Notes under the pieces: generated by a model
What the model saw: only the letters and a program-made list of their open reading frames with translations
Told to the model about the DNA's origin: nothing
The model's database searches: none
DNA from: Aptenodytes patagonicus
Taxonomy: Eukaryota; Chordata; Aves; Sphenisciformes; Spheniscidae
Direction of reading: 5' to 3'
DNA length: 64,000 nt
Assembly (NCBI RefSeq): GCF_965638725.1
Contig: NC_134952.1
Coordinates: 59,374,065 to 59,438,064, forward strand
Position numbers and translations under genes: made by a program
In this document: piece after piece, positions 13,701 to 25,921 of the stretch
Numbering within the stretch: the first letter of the stretch is position 1
Layout of the letters: the number at the start of each line of letters is the position of its first letter

Positions 13701-14549
13701 TCATCCATTACTTCAGAAAGCAAAGATAATGTGAAGCAACAATTACAAATTAAAAAGAAAAAAGATTTCTGATGAGTCCTTCAACAGATGGTAAAATTAT
13801 ATAGTTTTCTGTAATTGATCTTGAAATCTTGGTAAGTGCCAAAATAAGCCTGAAAGACTTCATTCACTATGTAGTATACAGAAGACAACAAGGTATCAGT
13901 AGGCCAGATAGCTTGACAGCACTCCAGGACAGAATTAAGAAAAAAACTTATGTGGAATTAACTTAATACAGAGCTAAACAGTAGTCCTCTGCCTTTCCTA
14001 ATTTCCATATCCATACGTATTTTGCAATGGATCTCAGACTCCTTGATAGTGAGTCTAAGCCCTCTGAAAAAGTGCTTTTTTCCTCCTAGTCTCTCTTTGC
14101 AGACTGTCTTTAGACACTTGTCTACAGTTGACAGCTACCGAACTAATAACTTATGAAGGTAACAAATGCCAGTTGATACTGTCTTAGAAAGCAATACTCT
14201 TATCAAAGACACTTGACTTCCTTCTCAAGGGTTATCACAGAAAAAGTAACTGCACAGATGTAACAGAGACTTTTACAAGATCTCTGACCTCATTCCACGT
14301 CACATTCAGTTTAAATCATGAACAAGTGAAATGCACCTTAGATGGCTTATAAACAAAGTGTTAGAGTCAGTATTAGAAAAAACATCAAATGGCATTATTT
14401 CTTGTGGGTTCTACAGTATTAAGTCTCACTCAAATGAGCATTGTCTATACCCTCCAGAAGTCCTTAATGATGATGACAGTAGATATAGTAAAATACAGCA
14501 ATAACAAGGAAGACAGGTTTTTAAGACAAACTGATCTGAATTTGCTAGT

Positions 14550-14720
14550 AACCTGCATCCTTTCAGATGATACTAATTTCAATTCTGTGAAAAATAAAGT
14601 AATGCATTTGGGAACATGACATGCAGACCATACCTACAAAATGGGGACCAACAATCAGGAGCCAAGGCAATTAATGAAAACCAGCTTCTCAGAGCTATGC
14701 TGTGACTTAAGAGGCTGTCA
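14550..14720 (+). repeat. Possible ancient CR1/L3-type LINE relic
   Basis: The translation around 14560-14660 reads SDDTNFNSVKNKVMHLGT followed, after stops, by a YKMG-like block. This resembles the order of CR1/L3 reverse transcriptase motifs (ADDTK, then KCKVLHLG, then YRMG). The similarity is weak and by eye only, and it could be chance. Confidence 0.25.
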
Positions 14721-15377
14721 TGCCTTTCAGATGTAAAGAAGGGAATGCAAGTGGAAGACAAGACAGGATCTCATCTCTGCATGCAACAAAGCACAAGGGA
14801 GCACTCCATCCACTTTTGGTATCTGTGTGTTCTCTCTGTTTTTCAAAATTGTTCATAGAAGTATAAGCAAAACTGAAAGCAGCATTTTTCCTTCCTAGTC
14901 CAAAGTAGAACACAGCTAAGAGATGCATCAAGACCTTTGGCCAATTTTAGCACATCATACAGTATTTCTAGCCACTGTCCCCCAAGAACTCACTCCATCC
15001 CAGTCTAAACTTTTCTTAGTGTGAGTTTGAAAGCTGCTGACTATGTGAATGATTTACTGACCTTCAGTCCTCCCCATCCCTGCCCCTGATGAGGGATTCT
15101 TATGTTTAACTTTTGCAAAACTGTAAGGGATTACACTGGGGATAGCTTATATACACAGATGTATAGGCACACTTCTACACATACCTGTGAAATAACACAA
15201 AGTGCCAGAAGACAAAGTTCAACAATGCCCATCAAACTTTGATCAGGAATGAAAAAAGCTGTTTGTTCAAATCCATGTTAAGGCACTTAATTAAAAGTTT
15301 CAATTTTCAAATCCACTGAGTAAAATTAAATTAAATTAAAATTAAGCCTCTTAATCAGATACCTATATCTGATCAAA

Positions 15378-17025
15378 GAATTATTTGGGTTGGAAGAGAC
15401 CCTTAAGATCATCGACTACCATAAACCTAACACTGCCAAGTCCACTACTAAACCATGTCCCTAAGCGCCACATTTAAACACCTTTTAAATACCTCCAGGG
15501 ATGGGGACTTAACCACTTCCCTGGGCAGCCTCTTCCAATGCTTGACAACCCTTTCCGTGAAGAAATTTTTCCTAACATCCAATCTAAAGCTCCCCTGGCG
15601 CAACTTGAGGCCATTTCCTCTCATCCTATCACTTGTTACTTGGGAGAAGAGACCGACACCCACCTCCCTACAACCTCCTTTCAGGTAGTTGTAGAGAGTG
15701 ATGAGGTCTCCCCTCAGCCTCCTTTTCTCCAGGCTAAACAACCCCAGTTCCCTCAGCTGCTCCTCATAAGACTTGTTCTCCAGACCCTTCATCAGCTTCG
15801 TTGCCCTTCTCTGGACATGCTCCAGCACCTCAACGTCCTTCTTGTAGTGAGGGGCCCAAAACTGAACACAGTATTCGAGGTGCGGCCTCACCAGGGCCGA
15901 GTACAGGGGCACCATCACTTCCCTCCTCCTGCTGGCCACCCTATTTCTGATACTGGCCAGGATGCCATTGGCCTTCTTGGCCACCTGGGCACACTGCCGG
16001 CTCATGTTCAGCCGGCTGTCGACCAACACCCCCAGGTCCTTTCCCACTAGGCAGCTTCCCAGCCACTCTTCCCCAAGCCTGTAGCACTGCATGGGGTTGT
16101 TGTGGCCGAAGTGCAGGACCCGGCACTTGGCCTTGTTGAACCTCATACAGTTGGCCTCAGCCCATCGATCCAGCCTGTCCAGGTCCCTCTGCAGAGCCTT
16201 CCTACCCTCGAGCAGATCAACACTCCCGCCCAACTTGGTGTCATCTGCAAACTTACTGAGGGTGCACTCAATCCCCTCATCCAGATCATTGATAAAGATA
16301 TTGAACAAGACCGGCCCCAAAACTGAGCCCTGGGGAACACCGCTCGTGACCGGCCGCCAACTGGACTTAACTCCATTCACCACAACTCTCTGGGCCCGGC
16401 CGTCCAGCCAGTTTTTTACCCAGCAAACAGTACACCTGTCTAAGCCGTGAGCCGCCAGCTTCTCTAGGAGAATGCTGTGGGAGACAGTGTCAAAGGTCTT
16501 ATTGAAGTCCAGGTAGACCACATCCACAGCCTTTCCCTCATCCACTAGGCGGGTCATGTTGTCATAGAAGGAGATCAGGTTGGTCAAGCAGGACCTGCCT
16601 CTCATGAATCTGTGCTGGCTGGGCCTGATCCCCTGTTTGTCCTGCTCATGCCTTGTGAGCGCCCTCAAGATGAACCGCTCCACAATCTTCCCTGGCACTG
16701 AGGTCAGGCTGACAGGCCTGTAGTTCCCCGGATCCTCCTTCCGGCCCATCTTGTGGATGGGCGTCACATTGGCGAGCCTCCAGTCATCTGGGACCTCCCC
16801 CGTTAACCAGGACTGCTGATAAATGATGGAGAGTGGCTTGGCGAGCACCTCTGCCAGCTCCCTCAGCACCCTCGGGTGGATCCCATCCGGCCCCATAGAC
16901 TTGTGAGCATCCAGGTGGCGTAGCAGGTCATTGACTGCTTCCTCTTGGATTATGGGGGGTTCATCCTGCTCGCCGTCCCTGTCTTCCAGCTCGGGGGGAT
17001 GAGTACCCTGAGGATAACTGGTCTG
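15378..17025 (-). mobile_element. CR1 LINE, copy B (5'-truncated, reverse transcriptase frame intact)
   Basis: A minus-strand CR1 of about 1.65 kb. It begins (high coordinate) inside ORF2 just before the reverse transcriptase and runs through the C-terminal region and 3' UTR to a degenerate CR1 tail at about 15378-15410 (reversed, it reads AGACCC/GGTTGG-type sequence followed by an AATTCTTTGAT octamer remnant). Truncation at the 5' end is typical of incomplete target-primed reverse transcription. No target-site duplication is evident, as is usual for CR1. The sequence is very close to copy C and clearly different from copy A in the 3' part. Confidence 0.95.
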
Positions 17026-17028
17026 CAT
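15448..17028 (-). CDS. CR1 ORF2 reverse transcriptase, uninterrupted 526-codon frame
   Basis: A single open frame encoding the C-terminal half of the CR1 ORF2 polyprotein, the RNA-directed DNA polymerase used in target-primed reverse transcription. Motifs by residue: [12 protein letters not shown] 44-55 (linker), [16 protein letters not shown] 100-115, [14 protein letters not shown] 138-151, motif [15 protein letters not shown] 172-185 (Asp174), [20 protein letters not shown] 229-248, and motif C FADDTK 260-265 (Asp262, Asp263). The C-terminal CR1 region follows ([16 protein letters not shown] 372-387; [12 protein letters not shown] 431-442). The endonuclease is absent and the ATG sits at the truncation junction, so it is probably not the native start and the frame is probably not expressed. 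Thr178 replaces the common Ala of the KAFDT motif, and Arg140 replaces Gly in QHGF. It has no stop codons, unlike copy A. Confidence 0.9.
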   Translation of the reverse strand: MQTSYPQGTHPPELEDRDGEQDEPPIIQEEAVNDLLRHLDAHKSMGPDGIHPRVLRELAEVLAKPLSIIYQQSWLTGEVPDDWRLANVTPIHKMGRKEDPGNYRPVSLTSVPGKIVERFILRALTRHEQDKQGIRPSQHRFMRGRSCLTNLISFYDNMTRLVDEGKAVDVVYLDFNKTFDTVSHSILLEKLAAHGLDRCTVCWVKNWLDGRAQRVVVNGVKSSWRPVTSGVPQGSVLGPVLFNIFINDLDEGIECTLSKFADDTKLGGSVDLLEGRKALQRDLDRLDRWAEANCMRFNKAKCRVLHFGHNNPMQCYRLGEEWLGSCLVGKDLGVLVDSRLNMSRQCAQVAKKANGILASIRNRVASRRREVMVPLYSALVRPHLEYCVQFWAPHYKKDVEVLEHVQRRATKLMKGLENKSYEEQLRELGLFSLEKRRLRGDLITLYNYLKGGCREVGVGLFSQVTSDRMRGNGLKLRQGSFRLDVRKNFFTERVVKHWKRLPREVVKSPSLEVFKRCLNVALRDMV

Positions 17029-19095
17029 TGCATTTAATTGCCCTTAAATGTCACAAACTGAGCTGACAAGAAGAAACATATGTAAAATGAAGAGCTGGAC
17101 TGTAGTCAGTCCTGCTTCCTTGTTTTCATCCAAGCAGGAAAAAAAAGGCAACCATCGTATCTCCCTTTCATTTGCTTATCTTTGTAATCTGTGCTACATA
17201 CCGAAAGCACTGGGTGTATTCTTTGGAAGACCACCAGAATTATATGAATGTATCTCTGTTGACAGAGTATGAAATTAAAAGGTAACAGGCTCAAAAGAGA
17301 ACATCAGAGAAGCTGAAAAATGGCAAGGATTGCCACTAATCCTGTTTGAATGCACTGACATAATGGCATATCCTAACACAAGTCAGGCCATAGGTTGGAA
17401 AAAATAATGCCAAACAGTGCATATGATCTGAAACCCGCTAACTTTTTCTATTTTATGTTGGAAAATCTGGCCACTCTAGAGACTAAAAATTAATCTAGAA
17501 AATAAGAATGTCTTTGTTAAACCGTAGACAATTTATCATTCCTTAATTAGGACATTCTTTAATTGGTACATCTTTAATCAGAAATGAGACCTCTATTCTT
17601 ACTTCCTTTGCTCTCTTGATGTCCAAAATCAGGCCTTTTAGGGAAAAAATAAAATTTAAAAGCAAATCCTGCAGTAGGAGAAGCCTTTTGTGTTCCTTAA
17701 GATTCTTATATTTTAAGGACCTACAGGAAATGCTTTTCATTAGAAGAAGAATAAAAGAAGCAAATGTTATTCTGCATGCCAATGTTTGGCATTTGATGAT
17801 AAGCAGCCAAAAAGTCAATGTGACCCATATGTCCAAAGAGTACACTGCTCAGCATATTTTCTCTAATGCACTGCAAACGAGATCATGCATTGTATAGCTA
17901 GCATATGCATTTATTCTCTCATATTTGCTTTTGTAGAAATTATAAAATAATATTTTGCAGAGTAATGTAATTGTTTTTTCTTCTTTATCTTTATTAGTCT
18001 TTTGCATGGAGGGTGGAGGTAATGTGATTGGTCCTCTTCTTTACAGCTGTTGTCAGCAAGATGGATGAGAAGTGATCATTGTGAATTATTATCTTGTTTC
18101 ATATTCTAGACCACCTGTGAAAACGGAAGCAGATGGTGGGTAGCAGAAGGGATGTTGTAAGTGTGGCAGTGTCTGTGGTGTCACACGATACATGAGTTTT
18201 CCTCTTAGTCATTATCTCTGTCGTGAGTGTTTCTCAGGAAGATCTCACTTCTTAAAAGAGCTTGCTAATGCATGCTTGCAGAAAAAGTTTGAGCCTTCAA
18301 ACTACAGGAGAATGTGAGGGAATTTCTAGGTGGGTTGCTTGACAGAAGCATCTTTTATTTCATCTTGGTAGCTGTTCCCTTGCAAACCAGCTGTGTTCAA
18401 CAGTTGTAGTGCAGGAAGAGGCAACCCTAACCTTGTCTGATGCTGTGATCCATGCCTCATCATGGCTTAGTACTAAAGGTAAACCATACTCATCTAAAAA
18501 TCACCTTAGGTTTGAGAGAGGAAAAGATTTCTTTTTCAGTGTTCTAATTGGAAATGTTCAAATTTTTCTGTGATAACGCCAACCAATAAAGCAATTGCTG
18601 AGCTGGAGATACAGGGAAAAGCTGCCTGTTTTTCGTTACCCTGTGGACTGCTAAGCTAAAGTTTTCTTTTATTCATTATTCAAGTGTCATAGTAGAAATA
18701 TGCTTGAAATACTTAGGTGACCTGTTTTCTGTTTCACAAATGTGTATGAAATACACCTGTTTGCAGAAACAGTGGCCATTTTTTTCTCAAATGTGACAAA
18801 TGACATTGTACACTGTGTTGTTTTCAGGGGTCTTACATTTTTCTCTTCCATTAGTGAGTTTTTTGTTTTAATATAGTTCAAGTTTAGATTATTTAGGGAC
18901 CAAGGAGATAGTTTTCTATGTGTACAGGAGAAAAAAAATAAATCTGGAAACCTGTAATTCTTTAGTGAATGAGATGTAGCAGTTGTTGCTAATGTTGTTT
19001 ACACAGCTTATAGTGGCAGTTTGTGTTTTCATATTGAAAGTCATAAAGTTTACTTACTATTTTTTGTTGGCTTGGATAATAAACAGAGTCTCTAT
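17029..19095. other. Spacer between inverted CR1 copies B and C
   Basis: About 2 kb of AT-rich DNA without a recognisable gene or repeat. It separates two near-identical CR1 segments facing away from each other at their 5' ends, so it would form most of the loop of an inverted-repeat structure. Confidence 0.6.
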
Positions 19096-20273
19096 GACAA
19101 CGAGGTGATCAGGCCCAGTCAGCATGGGTTTATGAAAGGCAGGTCCTGCTTGACTAACGTGATCTCCTTCTATGACAAGGTGACCCGCGTAGTGGATGAG
19201 GGAAAGGCTGTGCATGTGGCCTACCTGGACTTCAGTAAGGCCTTTGACACCGTCTCCCACAGCATTCTCCTAGAGAAACTGGCTGCTCGTGGCTTGGATG
19301 AGCGTACTCTTTGCTGGGTAAAAAACTGGCTGGATGGCCGGGCCCAGAGAGTTGTGGTGAATGGAGTTAAGTCCAGTTGGCGGCCGGTCACAAGTGGTGT
19401 TCCCCAGGGCTCAGTTTTGGGGCCAGTTTCAATGATCTGGATGAGGGGATCAAGTGCACCCTCAGTAAGTTTGCAGATGACACCAAGTTGGGCGGGAGTG
19501 TTGATCTGCTCGAGGGTAGGAAGGCTCTGCAGAGGGACCTGGACAGGCTGGATCGATGGGCTGAGGCCAGCTGTATGAGGTTCAACAAGGCCAAGTGCCG
19601 GGTCCTGCACTTCGGCCACAACAACCCCATGCAGCGCTACAGGCTTGGGGAAGAGTGGCTGGAAAGCTGCCTGTCGGAAATGGACCTGGGGGTGCTGGTC
19701 GACAGCCGGCTGAACATGAGCCGGCAGTGTGCCCAGGTGGCCAAGAAGGCCAATGGCATCCTGGCCAGTATCAGAAATAGGGTGGCCAGCAGGAGGAGGG
19801 AGGTGATGGTGCCCCTGTACTCGGCCCTGGTGAGGCCGCACCTCGAATACTGTGTTCAGTTTTGGGCCCCTCACTACAAGAAGGACGTTGAGGTGCTGGA
19901 GCATGTCCAGAGAAGGGCAATGAAGCTGATGAAGGGTCTGGAGAACAAGTCTTATGAGGAGCGGCTGAGGGAACTGGGGTTGTTTAGCCTGGAGAAAAGG
20001 AGGCTGAGGGGAGACCTCATCACTCTCTACAACTACCTGAAAGGAGGTTGTAGCGAGGTGGGTGTCGGTCTCTTCTCCCAAGTAACTAGCGATAGGACGA
20101 GAGGAAATGGCCTCAAGTTGCGCCAGGGGAGCTTTAGATTGGATGTTAGGAAAAATTTCTTCACGGAAAGGGTTGTCAAGCACTGGAAGAGGCTGCCCAG
20201 GGAAGTGGTTGAGTCCCCATCCCTGGAGGTATTTAAAAGACGTGTAGATGAGGCACTTAGGGACATGGTTTAG
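19096..20273 (+). pseudogene. CR1 reverse transcriptase fragment with frameshift (copy C)
   Basis: The N-terminal part reads in one frame through motif A ([14 protein letters not shown], with the consensus SKAFDT) and [11 protein letters not shown] to about 19428. The rest reads in the next frame from [19 protein letters not shown] to a TAG at 20271-20273. Compared with copy B, 16 bases are missing around 19428, removing most of the LFNIFI segment just before the second half of the palm domain. TTCAAT/TCAAT occur as a short direct repeat at the deleted position in copy B, consistent with slippage or microhomology repair. Downstream catalytic Asp residues are intact but out of frame. Confidence 0.92.
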
Positions 20274-20355
20274 TGGGTGGTGGTGTTGGGTCGACGGTTG
20301 GACTCGATGATCTTAGAGGTCTTTTCCAACCTCAGTGATTCTATGATTCTATGAA
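19096..20355 (+). mobile_element. CR1 LINE, copy C (5'-truncated, 16-base internal deletion)
   Basis: A plus-strand CR1 beginning within the reverse transcriptase at a segment reading [20 protein letters not shown]. It runs through the C-terminal region and 3' UTR and ends with GATTCTATGATTCTATG at 20339-20355, a clean pair of CR1 octamers. By eye it is about nine-tenths or more identical to copy B over the shared 1.25 kb. It carries a deletion near 19428 relative to B that shifts the frame. The tail is better preserved than that of copy B. Confidence 0.96.
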
Positions 20356-20841
20356 TTATTATTCTTTTTACCATGTCTTCATTTACAGAACAGGCCATTT
20401 ATGAGAGTTTTCTACATATTATACTGAAACCATATTGGTAAATATATTTATTGTAATAATAAACTCAAATAAAATGAGTTACGACTAAGAACTTCATAAT
20501 GAAATGGTAATACTGCGTAAGACTTTCTTCTTCAAAGCACAAGTCTTTACTACTCCAGCTAATGGAGAATCCCTGGCAGCCTGTGACAGCTACACAGTTG
20601 TAACCAAACCCTGCCATCATTTCCTCCCATTCAATAGAATTTCAGTCTCAAATATCAGTAATGTTGTGTCTTTATGGACATAATAAAACAGATTTCATTA
20701 TTCATTTAAAGGAGAAAACTTTTGTTTGTTTGCTTAACATAAAAAATAATCTTCCAAGCCTGTCTCAGGGCATTTAATAAGGACCTAAGCAATTAAGTTT
20801 GGATCTTTAGTGCAGGAAGATCCTGTAACTTGTTTTGATTC

Positions 20842-21150
20842 ATTTGCATTTTCTTTCCAACTGAGTTTAGTCAAATTACAATATCAAACTTTTTATCCCT
20901 CAGACCCCATCTGAGTTTTCTAAGAATCTGTGGAAGGTTAGAGTCTTACATTAATAGGACATACCTGGCTGGACATGAAAGCAGGGGGAAAAAAAAGTCA
21001 GCAGAAACAGCATTGCAGATTTGCATTAAGGACATTTATATCTGCCTTCTTCATGTGGTTTCCATTCAGCACTTAAAATGTAACTCTGCATGGGAAAAAA
21101 AAAGTTTTGTTAAAAAGTTCTGCTGTTGCTAAACGAGGTCTCATTTGCAT
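20842..21150 (+). promoter_or_regulatory. Possible regulatory element: three perfect POU octamers
   Basis: ATTTGCAT, the octamer bound by POU-family factors (OCT1 and relatives), occurs at 20842-20849, 21019-21026 and 21143-21150, all on the same strand within 309 bp. I counted roughly ten such octamers in the whole 64 kb on both strands, so three in 309 bp is a local concentration. No functional evidence is visible, and chance in AT-rich DNA is possible. Confidence 0.25.
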
Positions 21151-24100
21151 CTGCTGACAAAAGGTTTTATTAGCATAACACTGGAAAGCCAATGAAACCA
21201 ACAGCAGCAAAAGACCAAACTGTCCTAACATCTTTATTTCTGTTAATGACAAACAGAAAGAACTGCATGATCATTGTCAAACAAGCTCTGGGGCTGATCC
21301 AACTCAGTCTGGTGTCTACTTAATTTCAGTATTTGACTTCAGGAAGATCATTGGGATCTGAGTGTGTAGCATTGGCAGGTATTAGAATTTCAAAAAAACA
21401 CTGTCAGGTTGGTTGGCTGTGACCCACATTTAGTAAATCCCTTTTGTACTTAATTCCATACTCCACTTACCTTCAAATTATGCTTTCCTTTGAAATTTGT
21501 TCCAAAGTCCTGAATAATATTGCAGTGAAGCTCATAATCATCCCAGGTTTCCTTTCTGCCTTGCCTTAAATATGCATACTATCTGAGATATTCTTGTGGG
21601 ACAACCAGAATAGACAGACATACTAAAAGTACTTGGTATTATACCTAAAGTTTTAATATAAGCTTTTTCAGAACTCTGAGAAAGATATAATCTAATTCTC
21701 CTTCTCTCAGTTCATTAAGATCTGAGTTTCACTTTTCTTTCATTATGGGAGCTTCTATATCCTCATTTCTATTTTCTTTCTTGCTTTTATCCCTTTGTTT
21801 CACATGAACTTCGATGCAAGCTAAGAAAAGTATACTCTTGGGGCACTTGCCTATTCTATCTCTTAAACTCCTCCTCTCCCTCCTTTGCACAGATATGCAG
21901 ATGTGGGAAATTTATGGCACTGGTAGAATGTAAGAGCAGCCATATGGGGTCACATCAACACTCCATTGAGCCCCCTACCCTTTCTCCAAAAGTGGTCAGA
22001 CACATGACGAGGGAACAGTACAAGAACAGCGCAAGCAGCTGGGGACACTGTTCCAGAGTACGCTTTCAGCTGCTAACATTTCTCAACTTCAGAGACTTCA
22101 CAGGCAGTATCTTCATAGTATGTTAAATTATGGTTTACAGCAAATGATGAAGACGCACTGACCCTGTTGACTAAAATAAGTAATCTGCTCTGTGACCACA
22201 CCAAGAAAAATTTTGTCCTGTATAACTCGCATGGTACAGAATTCACAGGCATGGATTTGATGTAGCTTCTTCCATATTAAGAGAGTAAGGTTACTCTCAG
22301 GCACATGACCACCAACCTAAATGACATCCTAAGCAAGTCTTTGTCACTGTAATCAGAAGTTTTCAAGGAAGCAGAAGAAAAATAAAAAACACAACCACAT
22401 GAAGTATCACAGTGGATAAGAATGTTTTATATCTCAATTTTATATTTAATAATCTATTTGTCTTTGAACTTGGTAACAACAACAAAGAAAAAAATTGAGT
22501 ATTATATTGATCTGGGACATATTCTGAACTTCATTAACAACAGAGAAATCATTTACAAAAGACCTAGCAGGGTTGTAAATGATGAAATAAATATGGAAAG
22601 GGGGAGGGGGATGAAAGCTAACACAGTACAGTTGGAGAAAAAATAATTGATAACACCAATAGTCAACTGGAAGGAGAATGTGTTGTCAAAGAGAGTTAAT
22701 GTTATTACGTATCTATATTGTAACAGTGCCTGGAAGACCTGTTGAGAACATGGCCCTACTGTATTAGGAGTTGTGTAAAAACAAAACAAAACAACAAACA
22801 GCTTGAGTCCAATCCCCAAAGACTTCTTTCTCTGACAGCAAACCAGGAAAGCTTGGTTTAAAGTTACATCATGTCATGGACTAAAGAGGTGGTCTTCTGC
22901 TATTAATTATGTATAAAGTCACAGCTGTTAACAATGTGCTCTTATACCATGCCCTTTACAGTTACACGACTAGAAAAATATAATGAAATGGGAAAGAAAT
23001 TCAAATATGAGAATTACAAATAATTTGGGGATAATTTATATTGAAAAATTCAGAGTGCTAAATATTAAAAGTAGTGTATGATTAAAAGGTCTTTTCAAAC
23101 ATTGACAGTGAAAACTTGGAAATTTGAACGGAAATAAATATCAGAAGTACTTTTGAAAGGCAGAGAGAAAACAGTTAGGTATTATTAACGTGAATAGAAT
23201 GTCACCCTCAAGGGCAAACCTCTACAGTATTAGCATATCACAAAGCGATTAGGTTTTTTTTTCCCTTGTGTAACAAGATCAACTACTTCATGTCCAAGAG
23301 TAGGAAATTATAACTACTTTACCAGATAGGTAACACTTCCTCATATAATTTCATCATTGGAGGAACAACAACAACAACAAATCATCAAAATGTTACAGAA
23401 TCTGCCTCAATCCCACATGACATCAAACAGAAATTACGTTATGTTAATAGAAAATTGCATTTTTTCAACCCATACTATAGATCCCTTCCAGTATATTTAC
23501 ATATATTAAAACAGAAAGCAAGAAGCTTTGCTGTTAGTTGTCTGTTATGCAAATGACATAGTATTGTTTAGTCCTTAAGTAGCTTTAACTCCCTTTGCAA
23601 GGAAGTATTTTGGGTTTGGAATTTTACTGATTATGGGTTTGGAAACTGATTTAAAGAGATGTTTCTTTTGAGTTTTATTGCTGTGGTAGTTTTCACCCCT
23701 TTTAAGCCAGGCCCTAGTTTTTCTGCCAAAATGCACAATTACTTGATAACTAGCAGAATCTGACTTAAACTTGTATCCTTGGTACTGACTTCCCAAGTGG
23801 CTATCACAAATAGGCACTGGAGGGTAATTAAACCAGCAAGATTGCAGTGAGTGGAAAGCTTGCTTATCTTGTACTTGTCAGCATGTATATAACACAGCTT
23901 TCCTCTCTGCCAGGAGCCCCTAAGCTCTGCAAAATTGGAACCTCCTGCTTCAGCTGATTGTTTGGCAAATTGTTCTTGTGCTACAGCTGAGCACAGTTTT
24001 TTTAGCCACAGATTATTTTTACAATATTTTTAAAACACAAACCACTGACACTGAATTTTTTTAAACATACAATTTTGGTGCACTGTTGGCTAGTTGAGTG

Positions 24101-25880
24101 TCTTTATGCAAAGTCCATTCCAACAAAAAGAGCACTGTTTACTCCCCAACAGTTTGGATCTGGACTGAATGAAAAAACCATGTTTATTTTCTGAATCGCC
24201 AAATGATTCAAAACACTTCAGTGAGGTCCATCCACTGCTATAATCTTTCATGAATACTATGAATTATCCAACAGAAGCTGCCATGCTGTTGCAGGCAAAA
24301 AATCTGGTAGAACCAACTCCGAAGTCAGCATCAAAAACATGGGGAAGAGATTTTTTTAACGTTGAGTTTAATCACAAAAGTTGTTACATCCTCTGGTCTT
24401 CACTCAGACAAAGAAACTTCAGTGGAAGTTTTGCCTGAGAAAGCAGTTCAGGATTGGGTTTATTACTGGTCTTCGGATCCATATCAAGTTAAAAACTAGT
24501 GGGGAATATCTGCCTTGTCTCAAACACTGACAACACTATCTACGGCTTTCTGGGGCTGCAGATAACCAACTTTCTGAACAGCTTTTTAATATCTGATGAA
24601 CTTTCTGATTCTTAAATGATATCTGCTTTTCATGTCCTTTATTAATACTATAAATCAGTGATTATTAGGCCAAGAGATTAGAAAGCAAAGTATCTGAAAT
24701 CTATTCTGACCTTCAACTGTTTGCTATGTATCATCAGTAAATAACATCTTTTCCTCTATTTCCCACTCATTCACTTCAACTGTTAAGGAACACTGAAGAA
24801 GAATACTAAGAACTGTTTACTACTCTTAAATATGTTTGTATGGCAGGGTTTTAGTTTTGCTCTGGTCATCTGCACTGTATTGTTACACAGTGACACTGCT
24901 GAAGATCTCTCTGAATTTGCATAATGTTGTTTATGATTTGTCTCTGCTTAAACAAAAGCAAACGCAGTCCCAATAGCCCCATATTCCAACATGAGTCAGT
25001 GAAGACCCCTGTGCAGGTTTGAAAACTGTCTGCATTTAGGTACAGTGATTACAGGTTAATGTTTTTCATGAGATCCTCTAAATAAATGCGTATATTAGGA
25101 AGCAAGATATAAGCAATACCCAAGTAAATATACCTGATACATGCAACAATACTCTAACAATGGTTTTGATCTAATAATGTAATTTTACATGCCATTGGCT
25201 TGTAACGGCCACCAGATACAATAACAAGATGGGAAATTAGGTGGGTAATATATTCAGTAAGGAACTTAAAGCTTCCAAAAAATAACAGCAGCATTGCTGA
25301 CTATAGGGGCTAACAGCACTGCTAACTAAATTTATATTGACCCTGATAAACCAACAACAAACTACTGTCAGTGGAAAGCCTCCAATAAATTCAAAATGCA
25401 TTTTTTAAGATAGGCAAGATACCACTGAAAATCTTGTTCTGACGCCAATACCATAGTTTCCCATCCCTCTTAAACCTTTCTGAGGCAGGATTAGTAGTGC
25501 TTCAGGTGTATCAGGGAACTTCTTTTTTCCCTTTTCTGCCTAGTCCCATGTCTGTTCCCCAAAACTGTCCCTAAGGAAATTCACCCCTCTGAAGGTTGCC
25601 GTTCAAGATGGCAGGGAGAGCTAAGCCTGTGTCCCTTAGGCATATGCAACCCCCTACACCAACACAACTCCCACCAGCAGAACTGCATTGCCTACACCAA
25701 CACAGTAGCTCTGCTCCAAGTCCTTGCCAAAGAGACAGGAGCAATGCCAGCTGTAGACGTAGAAAGAAATGTGTAAAGTATCAGCACACATAGTTTTGGG
25801 AGGGTTTGGGCATGGGCACAGAGATGAGCAGGGGCACAGTAGGACCAAACCAAGCTCTAGAAAGGAAAATGTGTTGTAAA

Positions 25881-25921
25881 TACTGTACTACAGTACAGTA
25901 ATAGCTGTGTAATAGCTGTGT
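25881..25921. repeat. Short palindrome plus 11-bp tandem duplication
   Basis: TACTGTACT, a 2-base spacer, then AGTACAGTA gives a perfect 9-bp inverted repeat (25881-25900). The unit AATAGCTGTGT follows immediately, repeated twice (25900-25910 and 25911-25921). This is probably a replication-slippage product next to a small cruciform-prone site. Confidence 0.85.

Larger units (their letters stand above)
7504..15377. other. Intergenic DNA, no gene recognised
   Basis: AT-rich DNA between two CR1 copies. It contains the (ATA)n microsatellite at 10671-10720, A-runs near 11311-11327 and 11495, and a possible very old CR1/L3 relic near 14.55 kb. A patch at about 9360-9620 looks somewhat more GC-rich than its surroundings but matches nothing I recognise. 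No exon-like conserved coding segment was seen. Confidence 0.55.

Noticed and set aside
19221..20183. 320-codon frame antisense to CR1 copy C
   Set aside because: It is the reverse-strand shadow of the conserved CR1 coding region (a similar shadow occurs opposite copy B), not an independent gene.
25596..25793. 65-codon frame beginning near a YY1-like CAAGATGGC motif, suggesting a promoter and first exon
   Set aside because: A single motif match in a mildly GC-rich patch; no CpG island, donor site or downstream exon was seen.
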